Shown piece after piece: positions 1 through 11,835 of a DNA stretch of 64,000 nt. Source of the stretch: Quillaja saponaria (taxonomy: Eukaryota > Streptophyta > Magnoliopsida > Fabales > Quillajaceae); assembly GCA_029379385.1 (NCBI GenBank), contig CM055606.1, positions 15,153,142 through 15,217,141 of the forward strand. The letters are read 5' to 3'. How positions within the stretch are numbered: position 1 is the stretch's first letter; each line of letters starts with the position of its first letter. The translations under genes were made by a program, and so were the position numbers. The notes under the pieces are model-generated. The model was not told the DNA's origin and searched no databases. It saw only the letters and a program-made list of their open reading frames with translations.

Positions 1-1001
1 CTCTCTTTTTTTCCAAATAAACTTTTCTTGCAATTTTTTTTACTCATTTAATTCTGTTTCCATTTCCATTTCTTATGCATAAATATGGAGTTTATGACAA
101 GTGGGGCGGCCCATACACGAAAGCTAAAACTGATTGAAAAAAGCGACAGCGTTGGTCCGTTGAAAAGAAAAAACAAAGGAACATAAACGCGATGCGAGTC
201 AAACAGCAAAATCCGACGTGTATAAGCTGCCTCGCTCAAAACATCTCGGAGTCCCAGATCACTGTCTTTCTCTCTCTGTTCCGGGGTCTTCCCTGTATCC
301 TAGTTCTATGTCCTACACCACGATAGAGATAAAAAAGACAACTTTTTAAAGTGTACTTCCTATATCTCTTCGCGTTTCAGCCAGGGCCGAGGTAGAGGAT
401 CAGGTTTCTTGTTCAACAACCGAGTTTAGGTGCTCCAGTTTTGTGGGAGTGTATTCTTATTCAGGTGAGTTTGTGGGTCATTCTTGGGCAATCACTTTTA
501 TTTTTCGTTTCTATGCATTTTTCGAATTTTAAGCTTTTCTTAACACTAAGATGAATGGGGTCCAATGCAGATTGGAAGGAAATGAATTTATGCTGTTTCC
601 GTCCTTTGATAACTTTTTTGTCTGTTTTATTTTATGCTGATTTGTAAAAATGCTAAATAATTCATCAATGAAGATTGAGCATTCCTTGCATGATGCATGC
701 AGATATTTTTCATGACTGAAGGGATAAAAATTGTTTCTTTATTAAGTTTTAATTGATTCTGTAGTTTGTCTGACTCATCTAAAAAGATTAAGATTGCCGT
801 GACTTATATATCATGGGTGAGTGAGTTTTCTGCTTTATATTTTACAAAATCAATAAATTAGTCTGTTCAAAATTTAGTTGCCTGCTTTATCGTTTCAGGA
901 TTTTATATACATTTTTAGGCTTACAACTCCTGAAGCTCTTGCTTTATTGGATCTTGGAGTTGTTAAGTTTCTTAAAAGGTACTATTGGCGTCCAATTGAA
1001 G
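1..1001 (+). promoter_or_regulatory. Upstream region and spliced 5' leader of the AFG1-like gene
   Basis: No protein gene is visible here. A leader exon ends at 464, where TCAG is followed by the donor GTGAGT. A pyrimidine-rich acceptor lies at 891-898, with an alternative at 911-918, so the 5' UTR of the downstream gene is probably split by an intron of about 430 bases. The leader between the acceptor and the start codon at 1002 contains no convincing conserved upstream ORF. The transcription start is not determined, although a CT-rich stretch near 260-300 would suit a plant core promoter. Confidence 0.45.
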
Positions 1002-4000
1002 ATGAGATCAGTAGCTCGGTCCCTGCTCCAGTTTCGAACATCATTTCAGAGGCAAAGATGTATTTTCCGGAGTGAACCTGCAAGAGCACAAAAATATTTG
1101 ATATGCACCAGCTCCAGTTCAGCTTATAGAATCACTAACTATGCTGAAATCATATCTGGATACCCCACATCTGTGTTTTCAAGAGCTCTGTCAGTTGATG
1201 CTGCAAAAGTCACAGATGCAGGTCTCTTTCATTTTGTATTCTCCTTTTCTGACTATTTCCTAATATGATTTTGGAGAGGCTATGAATATTTCATTGGTAT
1301 TGGATATTGCTGTTTCAATTACAGACGTGAACAGAGCAGGGCCCCTTGTTGAATATGAAAGAAGAATTTCCTTGGGTGAACTTGTAGATGGTGATAACTG
1401 CCAGGTTAGACAAACAATTCAACCATCCTTGCATGTTTTTCAGTTTTCACTTTCAGAGATGAAAGCGGACAGAAAAGAAAAAGACTTGTAAAGGATTTTA
1501 AATGCATAGGTACCTTTTGGAAGTTTGCTTAATTTCCTTTTCCTCATACTTATCCCTGAACAAATATAAATTGAGTCTTAACTCTTAATGCTTCCCGTTA
1601 ACTGTATATCCATTACCCTAAATTCTGGTGATGCAGATACTCTTTTCTTAGGAGGAACATTTCCTTTTTCTTATTTGATTACATGCGTGGGTGTGGATAT
1701 CTGCTTAATATGGAATGGGTAATTTTAGGTCTACCGGTAAGATGTATGGGTGGTGGAAAATGTACACATTTGGGTATGGAAATGTAGTTGGCTTTTTGCT
1801 AATTTGTCATGATTTTCTTTATTGAAACGTAGCCTCACAGAGAAATTTGCAGGTCGGCACCATAAGAGAACTGCAGAGACTCTATGATGAACTTGTTGAG
1901 TCAGTTGATACTTGCCGATTGGATAACCATATGGTTTCAGAAAAACCTGGAAGGTGGCCCTTTTATCTGTGCCATACTTATCCAGTTCTATTTCTTACTG
2001 ATGTCTCATTAAATTGATGGTGTTATCTTTTATCTTCTTACTTATCATTTACCACTCAAATAAGCCAGCTATAACATGTATTTGTTTGTATACAGGGGTG
2101 GTTGGTTTTGGTCTCGCTTAATTCCACAATCTTCATACTCACCTGTAAAAGGTCTATACCTTTATGGAGGAGTTGGCACTGGGAAAACCATGTTGATGGA
2201 CTTGTTTTTTTATCAATTGTGAGTTTGATGTGCACATTGATTTATTCTATGTTGAACTTTCTATCATATTATCTCATATGGTCCTGACAATTTTCTAGTC
2301 TAAGAATAGGGAAAGGAGATCCAGTGTTTATATGAAGCTTCACAAAAGAGTGTTTCTTGGGTGTCAAGTCTTTTATTATCACCACTAATGGTTTGTCTCC
2401 CTAATTCTTAGTTTTATCTTTCTCAGGCCCTCCAGATGGAGGAAAAAGAGGATTCATTTTCATGACTTCATGTTGAATGTACACAGCCGTTTGCAAGTAA
2501 GATTGCAGATCCTTTAGATTATCACAATGGTTTGGTGCATATTCTTGGATTGGTTTTGTTTGCTAACTTCAGTTCTGGATGACTCTGACATTTTAAACTT
2601 GTAACTTTTTTTGGGACTAGTTTCTTTTCCTTTGATTTTATTTTTGCCTTTCTTACTTTTCCTTATGCCATGCCTAACACAACCACATATGGTGGGTATA
2701 AGAGCCGTGGCCTCCACCTTGTTCTTATCGGGGATGGATGTGCAGATAGACTCAATTGTCATTGGCCAAAAACTGTATAACTTTCAAATGAAAGATTGGT
2801 CTAAATTCCAGAGGTCACAAACAAGTTTTATGTTAAAACAGAAACAAGAATAGGATGGAATCTAGAAATGAAAAATGAAAAAAAGCAAAAGAAAGAACAC
2901 AAGATGTATCGAGGTCTGGCTCAACCCAGCCTACGTCCTCACTAAAGAGATTGAAACTCAATATTCTATTCTTGGAGAAAATACAAGTGTCTTGCTCGAA
3001 AAAACTTACTGAAACCCTAAAGCCAACTACCTTTATATATAGGCTACAAGAAAAACAAACGTTAAAAAATTTCCTAGGGTGTTTGCCCCCGTACCTTTTA
3101 TTTTTTGGGTCGCTCTTGGATCATAAGTATCCAACGGGTCACACCGTGAAACTTTGGCCCAACTAGATACACAAGACAAAAACACAACATTTTATGTTTC
3201 ACAAACATTGTAATTTGTGACCCATTCTGGCAAATGTTCATCTTGCTTACACTTATGTAAGCTTCTGTGGATTGTTTTGCTGTGTTTTCTTGCAGAAGCA
3301 CAAGGGTGTGTCAGATCCACTTGAAGTTGTTGCGGAAGAAATATCTGAAGATGCAGTCTTATTATGTCTTGACGAGTTTATGGTATAATTGTGTGTCATT
3401 TGAAATTTTGTTTTTGCCCATGGATATCTGGTTGCTTTTGTACCTTGAAATCATAAGTTAAGTTTCTTTGTTACATTTTCTTTTATAGGTAACAGATGTC
3501 GCTGATGCATTGATTTTAAATCGTCTATTTAGACATCTATTCAGAAAAGGCATTGTAAGTCCTATAACTCTATTACCTATAAAAAAAAATTCCATAACTC
3601 TGCAGTAGCCTCCTTCATACAATATTGGCATATGGATTTTGTGCAATACTAATGTCAAAATTCAATATCTGTGTATGTGGTGGGACACAAGTATAGATTC
3701 TAGTTGCAACTTCAAATCGTGCTCCAGATAACCTGTATGAAGGTGGATTGCAAAGGGATCTTTTTCTACCCTTCATAGCCACTTTAAAGGTACAAAGTAA
3801 ATCTTTTCTTTTTCAGTTGAGGGTGGCCATGGTGATCAGATAGGCTAAACTGTTGTGAGTCTTAGTATATAGATTAGGCTTCAAACATTAACGTCAGCAG
3901 GAAGCTGAAGTGCTTCAACTATTTCAGAGTCATGCCAAGCCACTTCTGGCATGAACTGTAGTTTTTTTTTTTTTTTCAGTTTAAGCCAATGTTAACAGTA

Positions 4001-6160
4001 CCTTTACTTATGCCGCAATTTTGAGGAAGGCTTTGTCTGGGTCTGCATTTGTTATATACGAGAAAGTAAAATCTCTAGTTGCGTATATTCATAGTTTTCA
4101 GTCTTTTTTATTTTGTGCTCTTCAAAATGTGGAATATATATTGGTGCAGGAAAGAAGTGTAATACATGAAATTGGTTCATCTACAGATTACCGAAAAATG
4201 ACTTCAGTATGAGATCTCGAGCTTCAATTTTGCAAATGTGTCTTGTGATTTTTTTAGTACCAATCTCCAATACTTCACATTTTTATTTGTAACACAAGGG
4301 TGAGCAAGGTTTCTACTACATTGGCAAAGATTTATCAGGATTTCTTAGACAAAGGTTTCAACAGTTAATTGGAGAACACACAGCCCTTCCCCATGACGTG
4401 GAAGTAGTAATGGGAAGGATACTACGTGTGAGTGCTGTGCTTTTATATTTTTCAAGACATGCAGATGACAATGCAACATTAGTATTTATTTTCTGAAACA
4501 ATTTTTTATTGTCAGGTTCCACTGGGAGCTAATGGATGTGCATATTTTTCTTTTGAGGAGCTTTGTGACAAACCTCTTGGAGCTGCAGACTATTTTGGAT
4601 TATTCAGTAAGTCATTTAGCCGAGTGTATTTCTACATGCACATTAGGATTTATGTAAGCAATCTGAAATATGCGGATTTGATTATTTTCTTAGTTGGGAA
4701 TTAGCAGAAAAGGATTATAAAAGTGACTCCTTTTTATGAAAAAGACATAAGCTTGATAACCAAAACAACTGCACAATGTGCATTTTGAAACTTCCGTTTC
4801 TGTAAACTCTTGTGTTAATTTGCTTTTCCCTGTCAAGTATGTTGTGTCCTGTATGCTCTTAAAAGTTGTCAATATGGAATAATAGGTATCCTAGTAGAAA
4901 TGCCTCATTTGGCATGCCATATACTTGAACCAACTCCTAAAGTGATGTGGGAAAAGTTTGTACAGTTGTCCTTTATTCAAGTTGGAAGAGAAAAAAAGAC
5001 AAATCTTGTATTGATTTCCTGTTTCCTGCAGAGAAATTTCATACCCTGGCACTGGAAGGTGTCCCAATTTTCGGTTTACACAACAAATCAGCAGCATATC
5101 GGTTTGTAACTCTAGTTGATGTAAGTTTCTTCATGCATCTCTTAAATGGGTTGACTATCTGGGAATTTCATATTACACGATTCTTGATTAAGAGTCATCT
5201 ATAAACATGATTTTATTTAATTGATCATTGAGCAAAAATACATACTTGAAGTTTGAACCACCTTCCTGCTAGTTCTTGCTTTATGGACAGATAGGATTTT
5301 CCATAATTATTCTTTAATTTATTCCCATAAGGAACTAGAATAGAAGTTTTGCTATTTCTGTAACAGGTAATATATGAGAACAAGGCCAGACTATTATGTG
5401 CAGCTGATGGTAGTCCTCAAGATCTTTTTGAAAAGATAGTAACGATATCTGATGCCAAACAAGTTGCACCAAGAACCACTTCACGGTCTGGGAAAAATGA
5501 CGAGCCTGACCTTTGTGTGGACAATGAACTGGGATTTGCAAAAGACCGCACCATTAGTAGGTATGGTAGTTTTATATGAAATTTAGATTCTTTATCTACA
5601 TTATTTATTTTCAAGTATAGAAGGGAAAGATAATTAATATGTTTGATTGCAAAGAGTTAAGTTAGGATTCAAATAACTGGCTTTTTTACATTATTGAATT
5701 AATTGGATGGAATGACATAATTTTTATTGGCTGATCTTGAATTGAAAACTCAGTACATTTTTTACCCAGTCAACTACCAACATGCACCCTGATGTTTAAC
5801 TAAGAAAATTCTCAGAAAGTTCTCATGCTTATGTCAAAATTTTAAGTGTGACAATGCTATTATGTCATCCTATTGGAAACTGTAAACACACTGTCTTTGG
5901 TTGATTTTTTCAGAAGACATGTTTTATATTTGATTTGGATGTATATATCTTCAGCTGTAAGTACTCTATTGAATAACCTCAAATCAATAGACTAACAGTG
6001 AATACTGATTGTTGCTCTTAAGATTTATTTTGGATGTCTATATCTTCAAACTGTAAGTGCTGGCTGAATAACTTCAAATTGATGCAGACTAACAGAGATT
6101 AATAGTAAAGAATACTTACAGCAGCATGCTGATTTGTTAGCTGAGAAGCAACTCTCTTAG
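1002..6160 (+). CDS. AFG1L1: AFG1-like mitochondrial AAA-type ATPase (LACE1/AFG1L family), 14 exons
   Basis: Exons: 1002-1221, 1325-1404, 1853-1953, 2096-2218, 2427-2496, 3296-3382, 3489-3554, 3697-3789, 4150-4206, 4299-4427, 4516-4606, 5032-5120, 5367-5560 and 6088-6160. They sum to 1473 bases, an intact frame of 490 residues, close to the size of plant AFG1 homologues. The chosen ATG begins an Arg-rich, acid-poor N-terminus (MRSVARSLLQFR) typical of mitochondrial presequences. Walker A GGVGTGKT is near residues 158-165, Walker B LLCLDEF near 220-226, and the sensor-like segment ATSNRAP near 253-259; these define the AFG1/ZapE family of P-loop ATPases. In yeast and animals the family works at the inner mitochondrial membrane in turnover or handling of respiratory-chain subunits; the same role in plants is inferred. 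The terminal exon encodes a short polar tail ending in AEKQLS. All junctions are GT-AG and phase-consistent. Confidence 0.93.
2830..3200. mobile_element. Possible retroelement remnant inside intron 5 of the AFG1-like gene
   Basis: Intron 5 (2497-3295) is far longer than most others in this gene. It contains a stretch, roughly 2890-3090, beginning with an ACACAAGATGTATCGAGG-type sequence and followed by CAGCCTACGTCCTC. Such strings are common in plant LTR and other dispersed non-coding repeats. No terminal repeats, target duplication or coding sequence can be recognised, so this is only a suggestion. Confidence 0.3.
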
Positions 6161-7630
6161 GTAAGGGCATTAAGCATGTCCTAGAAGCATGGCACAGAAA
6201 AGAATGCAAAACCTTGCACATCTCAGTAAATCTGTTGTCAGCAGTTGGTATGTTTCCCAGCAAAAAGGTTAACATTGCTGGGTTCAAATACTTAAATTTA
6301 GTATAGGTCTCAATCATGTCTGTTGTTATTATCAATTCGATAGAAACTATGTATGATCACAAAAATGTTCAATTGCAATAAAAGATGCTACCATGAAAGT
6401 GTATTCTTTACCTTTGTGGGGGCAGATCAGATGTCTTATGAGCTGAATCTAGCTTCTTCACTTATTTTCTACCTTTTTGTTGCTCTGTGCCTGATGATTG
6501 TACACAGATTCAACTGGGACTGAGACTGTTTTTCTGTAAAATGAAAAATTTGGCTAACTTTCTGAATAAAACAAAAAAGGTTTACATCTTAGGAGAATTC
6601 TTACATAGTTTTGGGGTTTTCCTGAGGGCGTCCCTCAAGCTCATTAGTTTCAAAAATTGGTAGTCAGTGCCTCAGAAAATAGCAGGCATTTTCAAAGGCG
6701 TGATATAACCCTCTTATAAAAAACGTACCCACCAAAATTAAAATTTGTTGGAGAAATAATTGCAAGTCAACTCTTTTGTCTATAAAAATTAGAATTAGTT
6801 TACTTCTTCTGTGTAATACAACATCTTTCGTTACCCAGCTGCTGCAATCGCTGTATTATGTTTATGCGACACCTTTTTTGTAACTTCTTTGGATGGAAAA
6901 GCCGTTATTTCCAGAAAGCTTTCTAAACAAATTACTGGTTCCATCACATCCTGCTCTTGCTGGTTATTGAAATAAAACAAAGGATGCCCATTGGATGTAT
7001 ATTTTTCGAGTTAGTAAACAATAGTTCTGTATTGCTGGATTACTTGTAATACCTCTGCATTGATATCTTCAACGAGATATTTTGTCTTCTGCTTGTTTTT
7101 TCATGAAGATACAGTGTGTTATCTTCCAAAATTGATGGCATGTTTTATAAAGAAGTTTACTATTTGTGGGAGTACCATATGAGAACATGCTACAGTTTGT
7201 AGACCACAAGGGTATGTGCATGCAGTTGGTTGGACCATTGGAGTTGGTTTACCTAGTTATTTGCACTGTTGATGAAAGTACAACCACAAGCATATTATTC
7301 AAAACTGGTCAATATATCACCCTTTTTTATGACTCATAATTTGATTAATTTCAATTTAGTTCAATTAAAATCCCCCAAGTCCAAGCACATTGGAGGAGGA
7401 AAAAGTTTTTAAGTTTTGTTTAGGCACTCACAGTAAAAATAAAAGAAAGCTAAGGGTATTTTTTGTTTAGTATTACTTTAATAACACAGTTGAATCAAGT
7501 TCTTTAAAATCATATCAAATTTGATAAGAATTTAAAATGAAAAAAAATTAATTACAAAAATGAATTCAACTTTAATCAATCATATATTCCAAGCACAAGA
7601 ATACTAAAATTCATTCTAAATGAATTGAGT
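6161..7630. other. 3' UTR of the AFG1-like gene and intergenic DNA
   Basis: The first few hundred bases are probably the 3' UTR; GAATAAAAC near 6564 could be a polyadenylation signal. The rest is AT-rich, with no ORF resembling a known protein on either strand and no clear repeat structure. Confidence 0.5.
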
Positions 7631-8160
7631 TCATTCTGGTTCCAAACTTACCTTAAAGAAATTCTCCACTCCATGAATAATTACATGTCCATCATTGTAT
7701 ACATTCCATTGAGTGATTTTCAGAGTGTTAATATAAGCACATCCACAATCCTTCACATCACTAACAACTACATGTCCACTTAACTTACTAGTTTCCAACA
7801 TGGATCCCTTTGAGATTTTTCCTGATTGAATAGCTTCTCTATCAACTTTGGCTACCACAACCTGGTATTCAAATCTCAGCCAATTTTCTTCAAACTGAAT
7901 AAACCTTCCGTTATGACCCGTGGTAGTTTTTTAGGAACTTCAAGTGACATGATTTTGTAACCTGAATTCCATTGAGATTTTGAGACCTCTCTTAAATCTA
8001 AATCCACATTTGAAGTGCTATTTTCACCTAGACTGGAATTTTGGAATTTCGACAAGTATCTGGTAGTAATCTTATGGAAGCTGCAGGTATGATTTGGTGG
8101 AAAAAAAACAAGTATTAGAAAGAACAGTAATGGAAACTTGCAAGCCATCATATAATACAA
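7631..8160 (-). pseudogene. Broken fasciclin-like (FLA) gene with internal deletion
   Basis: Two minus-strand pieces together resemble the intact FLA protein at 11212-11835. The 5' piece (7876-8160) starts with a hydrophobic, signal-like N-terminus and carries SGYKIMSL, matching AGFKIMSL of the intact copy, then stops. The 3' piece (7631 to about 7880) carries a YQVVVAKVDRE segment, equivalent to YQIVTSKLHKE, and ends with WNVYNDGHVIIHGVENFF, equivalent to WDIYDDGYVVVHGVDRFF. The section between them, which holds the FAS1 H1 box (FTIFVPKDDAMF in the intact copy), is missing and a stop codon lies at the join. FAS1 proteins are secreted cell-wall glycoproteins; this copy should not make one. 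A hidden intron is possible but would not restore the H1 box. Confidence 0.7.
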
Positions 8161-8227
8161 GTGGAAGTATAGTTAGTGCCTTTGTTTATGAAATAAATAT
8201 ATAATAAAGAATCTTAGTAGGAGACGT

Positions 8228-8515
8228 TTTCTATTGAGGTAGAACTATAGAAGCTGGGATGGACTCCAAGTCTTTAACTTCTCAAACACTTGATAAGACT
8301 GGTAAATAATTTACAAAAGGTTTATTTATCCCCTCCAATCTCTTATCTATAAAATCATTTTTTACTATTTAACAAAGAATTAGAACTCTAAAATGTACCC
8401 TAAAATTACTCAAACAAGTACTGCACCATTAGAAGATATCTTTTTCTATTTAATTCTTTTCTTTTATGATTATTATGGCTTCAAGGTCTCCTCTTAGAAT
8501 CTCACTTGGTCTTAT
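8228..8515 (+). pseudogene. Duplicated FLA promoter plus first codons, body of the gene absent
   Basis: This segment aligns with 10968-11251, the promoter and first codons of the intact FLA gene. Shared strings include TTTTCTATTGAG, AGAACTCTAAAATGTAC and GCACCATTAGAA. The ATG at 8475 starts MASRSPLRISLG, against MASRSPPRIPLG in the intact copy. Similarity stops about 40 bases into the coding sequence and no FAS1 domain follows. It lies back to back with the broken minus-strand copy at 7631-8160, so the locus seems to have undergone duplication and rearrangement. Confidence 0.72.
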
Positions 8516-8656
8516 GTTATTGAGAGTATTACTTTTTTTTTTATTATTACTATTATTATTACTAATTAAAATCCCTTCTTAAACTCTGGTTATATAGTAA
8601 AAAAATTTGAAGGTAGATAATCTGACATTTTAAGAAAGAAAAACAACTTGTCTGTA

Positions 8657-9991
8657 TCAAATATCAGAAAGGAGTTCACAATCAATCCTTTGAACATACA
8701 ACTTGTTTGCTTCAATGTCATAAGCCACATTGTAGCTTTGTTGAGCAAGTAATCCAATTGCACTAAAACCTTCATTCGGACTAAGCACCACTTGCATACA
8801 GAAAACATCTGAATTTTGTAAAAACAGACTTTCCATATCCAAAACCAAATCAGCTCCTCCAGCAAATTGAAACGTTACAACTGGGAAACCAATAAGGTCT
8901 TGATCAATAATTCCTTTGTAACACAAATTCGAAGTTCCATCATCTTTGATTCGTGTCAACAATTGGTCCAGAAGCTTTGTAACTTCATCCGTAAATGCCA
9001 CGTAAGCTTTAGTTGTAAGCCACGTAGGTGCTGTTCCAGCGTCAATACAAACTCCTGTCGGGAATTTGGTTGTCCTCTTAAACTCACTTGAATCAATGCC
9101 AAGTTTTGTAGTTCCAATCATTATACCTTCTAAAGAAAGAAAGTATAAACCATTTACTATCTCCATAGGCGTTGGATCTCCTTGTATGCTTGCTCCATCG
9201 CCTAAACTCAAGCTATTATATTCATAATTCGGGTCTGTGATGCTACCTATGCAATAAGAAAACTTGGATCCCAGTTTAGCTACTAGAGAACTGGATCTAT
9301 GTCCAAGTCCCAGTATTCCCCTGAATTGATGATCAATCAAATGATTTTCTCCCACTTGATTAAGGCCATACCCGAACACCACATTAGGGACAATAACAGT
9401 TCCATCGTCGGATGTTGCAAAGGAAAGCTGTTCCTTTCCAACAATCCCGGTGGATGATAAGCCACCTTCGTAATGCACAGAGTAAGAGCAGGGATCACTG
9501 CGGGAGTTATTGCAGACATGACTTAGAATATCATTGCAATAAGGATCCTGGCATGACAATTTATTATATGTGGTGGACTTCATATGGTTGTACCGTGATC
9601 CATCTACATTTAGACAAGGGTCACATTGTGAATCCTCAACCCACAGAAAAGTACTCCCTGTGTCCATAACGACATGTTGTGGAACTGGTGGATTACCAAT
9701 GGAGAACTTAACGAATAGCAAAGGACCCACTGAATCAATAACAAGACTAGGTTGTACGTAAGAGCCTAGAGTAGCAAATCGCGTAACTGAACTAATTCTG
9801 TTTCTCTCAATACAATCCACAGGAGAGCTATTCATGTTGTGATATGGATTGTGAATTGAGCTGCATGGGATGACTTTAATGACCAATTTCTTAGAGCTGG
9901 TGGTGTGAAGGGTTGTACCAGTTGTTAAGACAATAAGGGAAATGAAAGTTAAAAGAGAGAATAAAGAGACTGATTCAAAGACAACTTCCAT
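8657..9991 (-). CDS. Secreted CDR1/nepenthesin-like aspartyl protease, intronless
   Basis: A single exon encodes 444 residues, usual for plant atypical A1 proteases. Residues 1-25 or so form a hydrophobic signal peptide. The first active-site motif is VMDTGSTFLWV with Asp110. A cluster of Cys between about 123 and 168 matches the nepenthesin-type cysteine-rich insert. FGYGLNQ and RGILGLG (about residues 206-230) are typical of the N-terminal lobe. The second motif is CIDAGTAPTWL with Asp317; the family normally has D-S/T-G here, so Ala at the middle position is unusual. The C-terminal lobe ends with a normal YNVAYDIEANKLYV segment. These enzymes act in the apoplast in defence or protein turnover; that role is from the family, and activity of this copy is uncertain because of the DAG change. 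It sits between FLA copies, with no evident functional link. Confidence 0.9.
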   Translation of the reverse strand: MEVVFESVSLFSLLTFISLIVLTTGTTLHTTSSKKLVIKVIPCSSIHNPYHNMNSSPVDCIERNRISSVTRFATLGSYVQPSLVIDSVGPLLFVKFSIGNPPVPQHVVMDTGSTFLWVEDSQCDPCLNVDGSRYNHMKSTTYNKLSCQDPYCNDILSHVCNNSRSDPCSYSVHYEGGLSSTGIVGKEQLSFATSDDGTVIVPNVVFGYGLNQVGENHLIDHQFRGILGLGHRSSSLVAKLGSKFSYCIGSITDPNYEYNSLSLGDGASIQGDPTPMEIVNGLYFLSLEGIMIGTTKLGIDSSEFKRTTKFPTGVCIDAGTAPTWLTTKAYVAFTDEVTKLLDQLLTRIKDDGTSNLCYKGIIDQDLIGFPVVTFQFAGGADLVLDMESLFLQNSDVFCMQVVLSPNEGFSAIGLLAQQSYNVAYDIEANKLYVQRIDCELLSDI

Positions 9992-11211
9992 GGTGTAATT
10001 CTAAGCTTTTGCTATTCCCTCCTGCGATGCCTGCTTGTAATGAATGATTCTAAGAATATAAAAAAGGTAGAAAAATATCACATTTTATCAATGTACTAAC
10101 AAACATTATGATTTTGGTACTTAATTAGGTGATTCATATAATGGTTGTGGAGCCAAAAATTCATACATGTGATTTGGGTTGTATTATATATTTGTATGAA
10201 GGATTATCATTTACAAAATGTTAAAATATATTTTTTTTGCCATCAGTTTATTTAAAAAATCACTTTCATCTTTATAGTTTATAAATTTTTACTTTTATCT
10301 TTATAATTTCAAAAAACTAGTAAAATATTGTCACATTCCGTCTAAGTTAACATAAATGATATTAACAGAAAATGATATGACTAACAAGTTATGACGTAGT
10401 TTGGTGAAATGAAATAATCGATAAATAGAATATTGACACGTAACTTAAAATTAATAAAAAAATAAATCTAAACTTGCATTTGTTAAAATTGTCCAACCCT
10501 CTTATTTATATATGCTGCAATTTTAATTGTTGAAATTGGTGGTGATATTGATTAAACTCATGACTATTGAGTCATAAATATTTTGATCTTGTGTTAAAAA
10601 CAGTCGCAGCTAAAACTTCAAACTGAGAGACTCGGGCTCTAAGAATAAGTTTAATTTGATCTCAATTGATTTTTATATATTGTACAAGCATTTATATCAT
10701 GTAACGATAAGAACTTTACCAATTTTGTGACATACATATATAATTAAATAAAAGTTACTATAAAGAAATTTCTTAACTTATCGTATTTACAAAATCTTGA
10801 TAGTGGATTTCCGATATAAGTTTTGATAATAAGCAATTTTGATTTTATATATTTAATTCATAAGTAAAAAATATAATTTTTATTTATGACATCTTAACAA
10901 ATTCATTTTTTATAATATAAGACTACCAAAAAGTACCTAATATCAAAAACATTTCCTATTATAACTATTTTCTATTGAGATAGAATTAATCGAGATTGAT
11001 TCAAAATCTTTTAACTTATAATGACACTCGATAATTGGATAATTGATAAATAATTTAGAGAAAGATTTATCCCCTTCAATCTTTTAATTATACATTCATT
11101 TCCCACTATTTAACAAGAATGAGAACTCTAAAATGTACTCTATAATTACTCAACAACTAGTGCACCATTAGAATACAAATTTTCTGTTTAATAATTCTTC
11201 TCTTTCTGATT
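9992..11211. other. Intergenic region; upstream regions of the protease and the FLA gene
   Basis: No gene is visible. 10968-11211 is the FLA promoter and leader, shared in duplicate with 8228-8474. On the protease side an AT-rich segment near 10055 (TATAAAAAAGG on the + strand) could contribute to its core promoter. The middle is AT-rich without recognisable structure. Confidence 0.5.
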
Positions 11212-11835
11212 ATGGCTTCGAGGTCTCCTCCTAGAATCCCACTTGGGATTGTCCTTCAGCTGCTGTTCTCCACCATTCTCTGCTTCATCCTCCTTTTTAC
11301 ATTTCTTCAACTATCTGCCTCTTCTTCTATTAAAGAAACAAAGGAATTGGACAACCAAAAAGTACTAGAAGTTGATAAGATTACCAAAGCCCTTTGGGAT
11401 GCTGGATTCAAAATCATGTCATTGATTCTTCAGGAAAGACTCCCCCATTTGATACCATGTGGTAACAAAGAAAATAATCACAATCTGGTTTTCACTATAT
11501 TTGTTCCTAAGGATGATGCCATGTTTGAAACCAAGAACTGTTATGAGAAAATCAGCCTTCACTACCAAATTGTTACATCCAAACTTCATAAGGAAGATTT
11601 TGATTCAAGAAGAGATCTATTTCACCGTGGGTTACATACTTGTGAAGTATCTGAATATCTCCATGTGACTAATTCTTCTCATTTTCATGATTCTTTAAAT
11701 TATGTTGGAATCACACATTGGGATATCTATGATGATGGGTATGTAGTGGTTCATGGGGTAGACAGATTTTTTAATCTTTTCTATACGTATATAGAAAGAA
11801 AATTTCCTTTCCAAGTTTATTGTGGGGTTTACTAG
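11212..11835 (+). CDS. Fasciclin-like protein, single FAS1 domain (FLA20-like)
   Basis: A single-exon frame of 207 residues. Residues 14-33 are strongly hydrophobic (signal peptide or anchor). The FAS1 signature follows: DAGFKIMSLILQ (63-74), H1 box VFTIFVPKDDAMF (93-105), HYQIVTSK (118-124 region) and the H2-like end WDIYDDGYVVVHGVDRFF (170-187). Asn-Ser-Ser near 154 is a possible N-glycosylation site. FAS1 proteins act in cell adhesion and wall assembly at the plasma membrane or in the wall. Classical fasciclin-like arabinogalactan proteins also have Pro/Ala/Ser-rich glycomodules and often a GPI signal; neither is evident here, and the C-terminus ends abruptly after the domain. It is the only unbroken copy among four related sequences in the window. 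Confidence 0.82.
   Translation: MASRSPPRIPLGIVLQLLFSTILCFILLFTFLQLSASSSIKETKELDNQKVLEVDKITKALWDAGFKIMSLILQERLPHLIPCGNKENNHNLVFTIFVPKDDAMFETKNCYEKISLHYQIVTSKLHKEDFDSRRDLFHRGLHTCEVSEYLHVTNSSHFHDSLNYVGITHWDIYDDGYVVVHGVDRFFNLFYTYIERKFPFQVYCGVY

Noticed and set aside
8590..8865. Minus-strand ORF of 91 codons overlapping the protease 3' end
   Set aside because: It is another frame of the aspartyl protease gene, without independent coding features.
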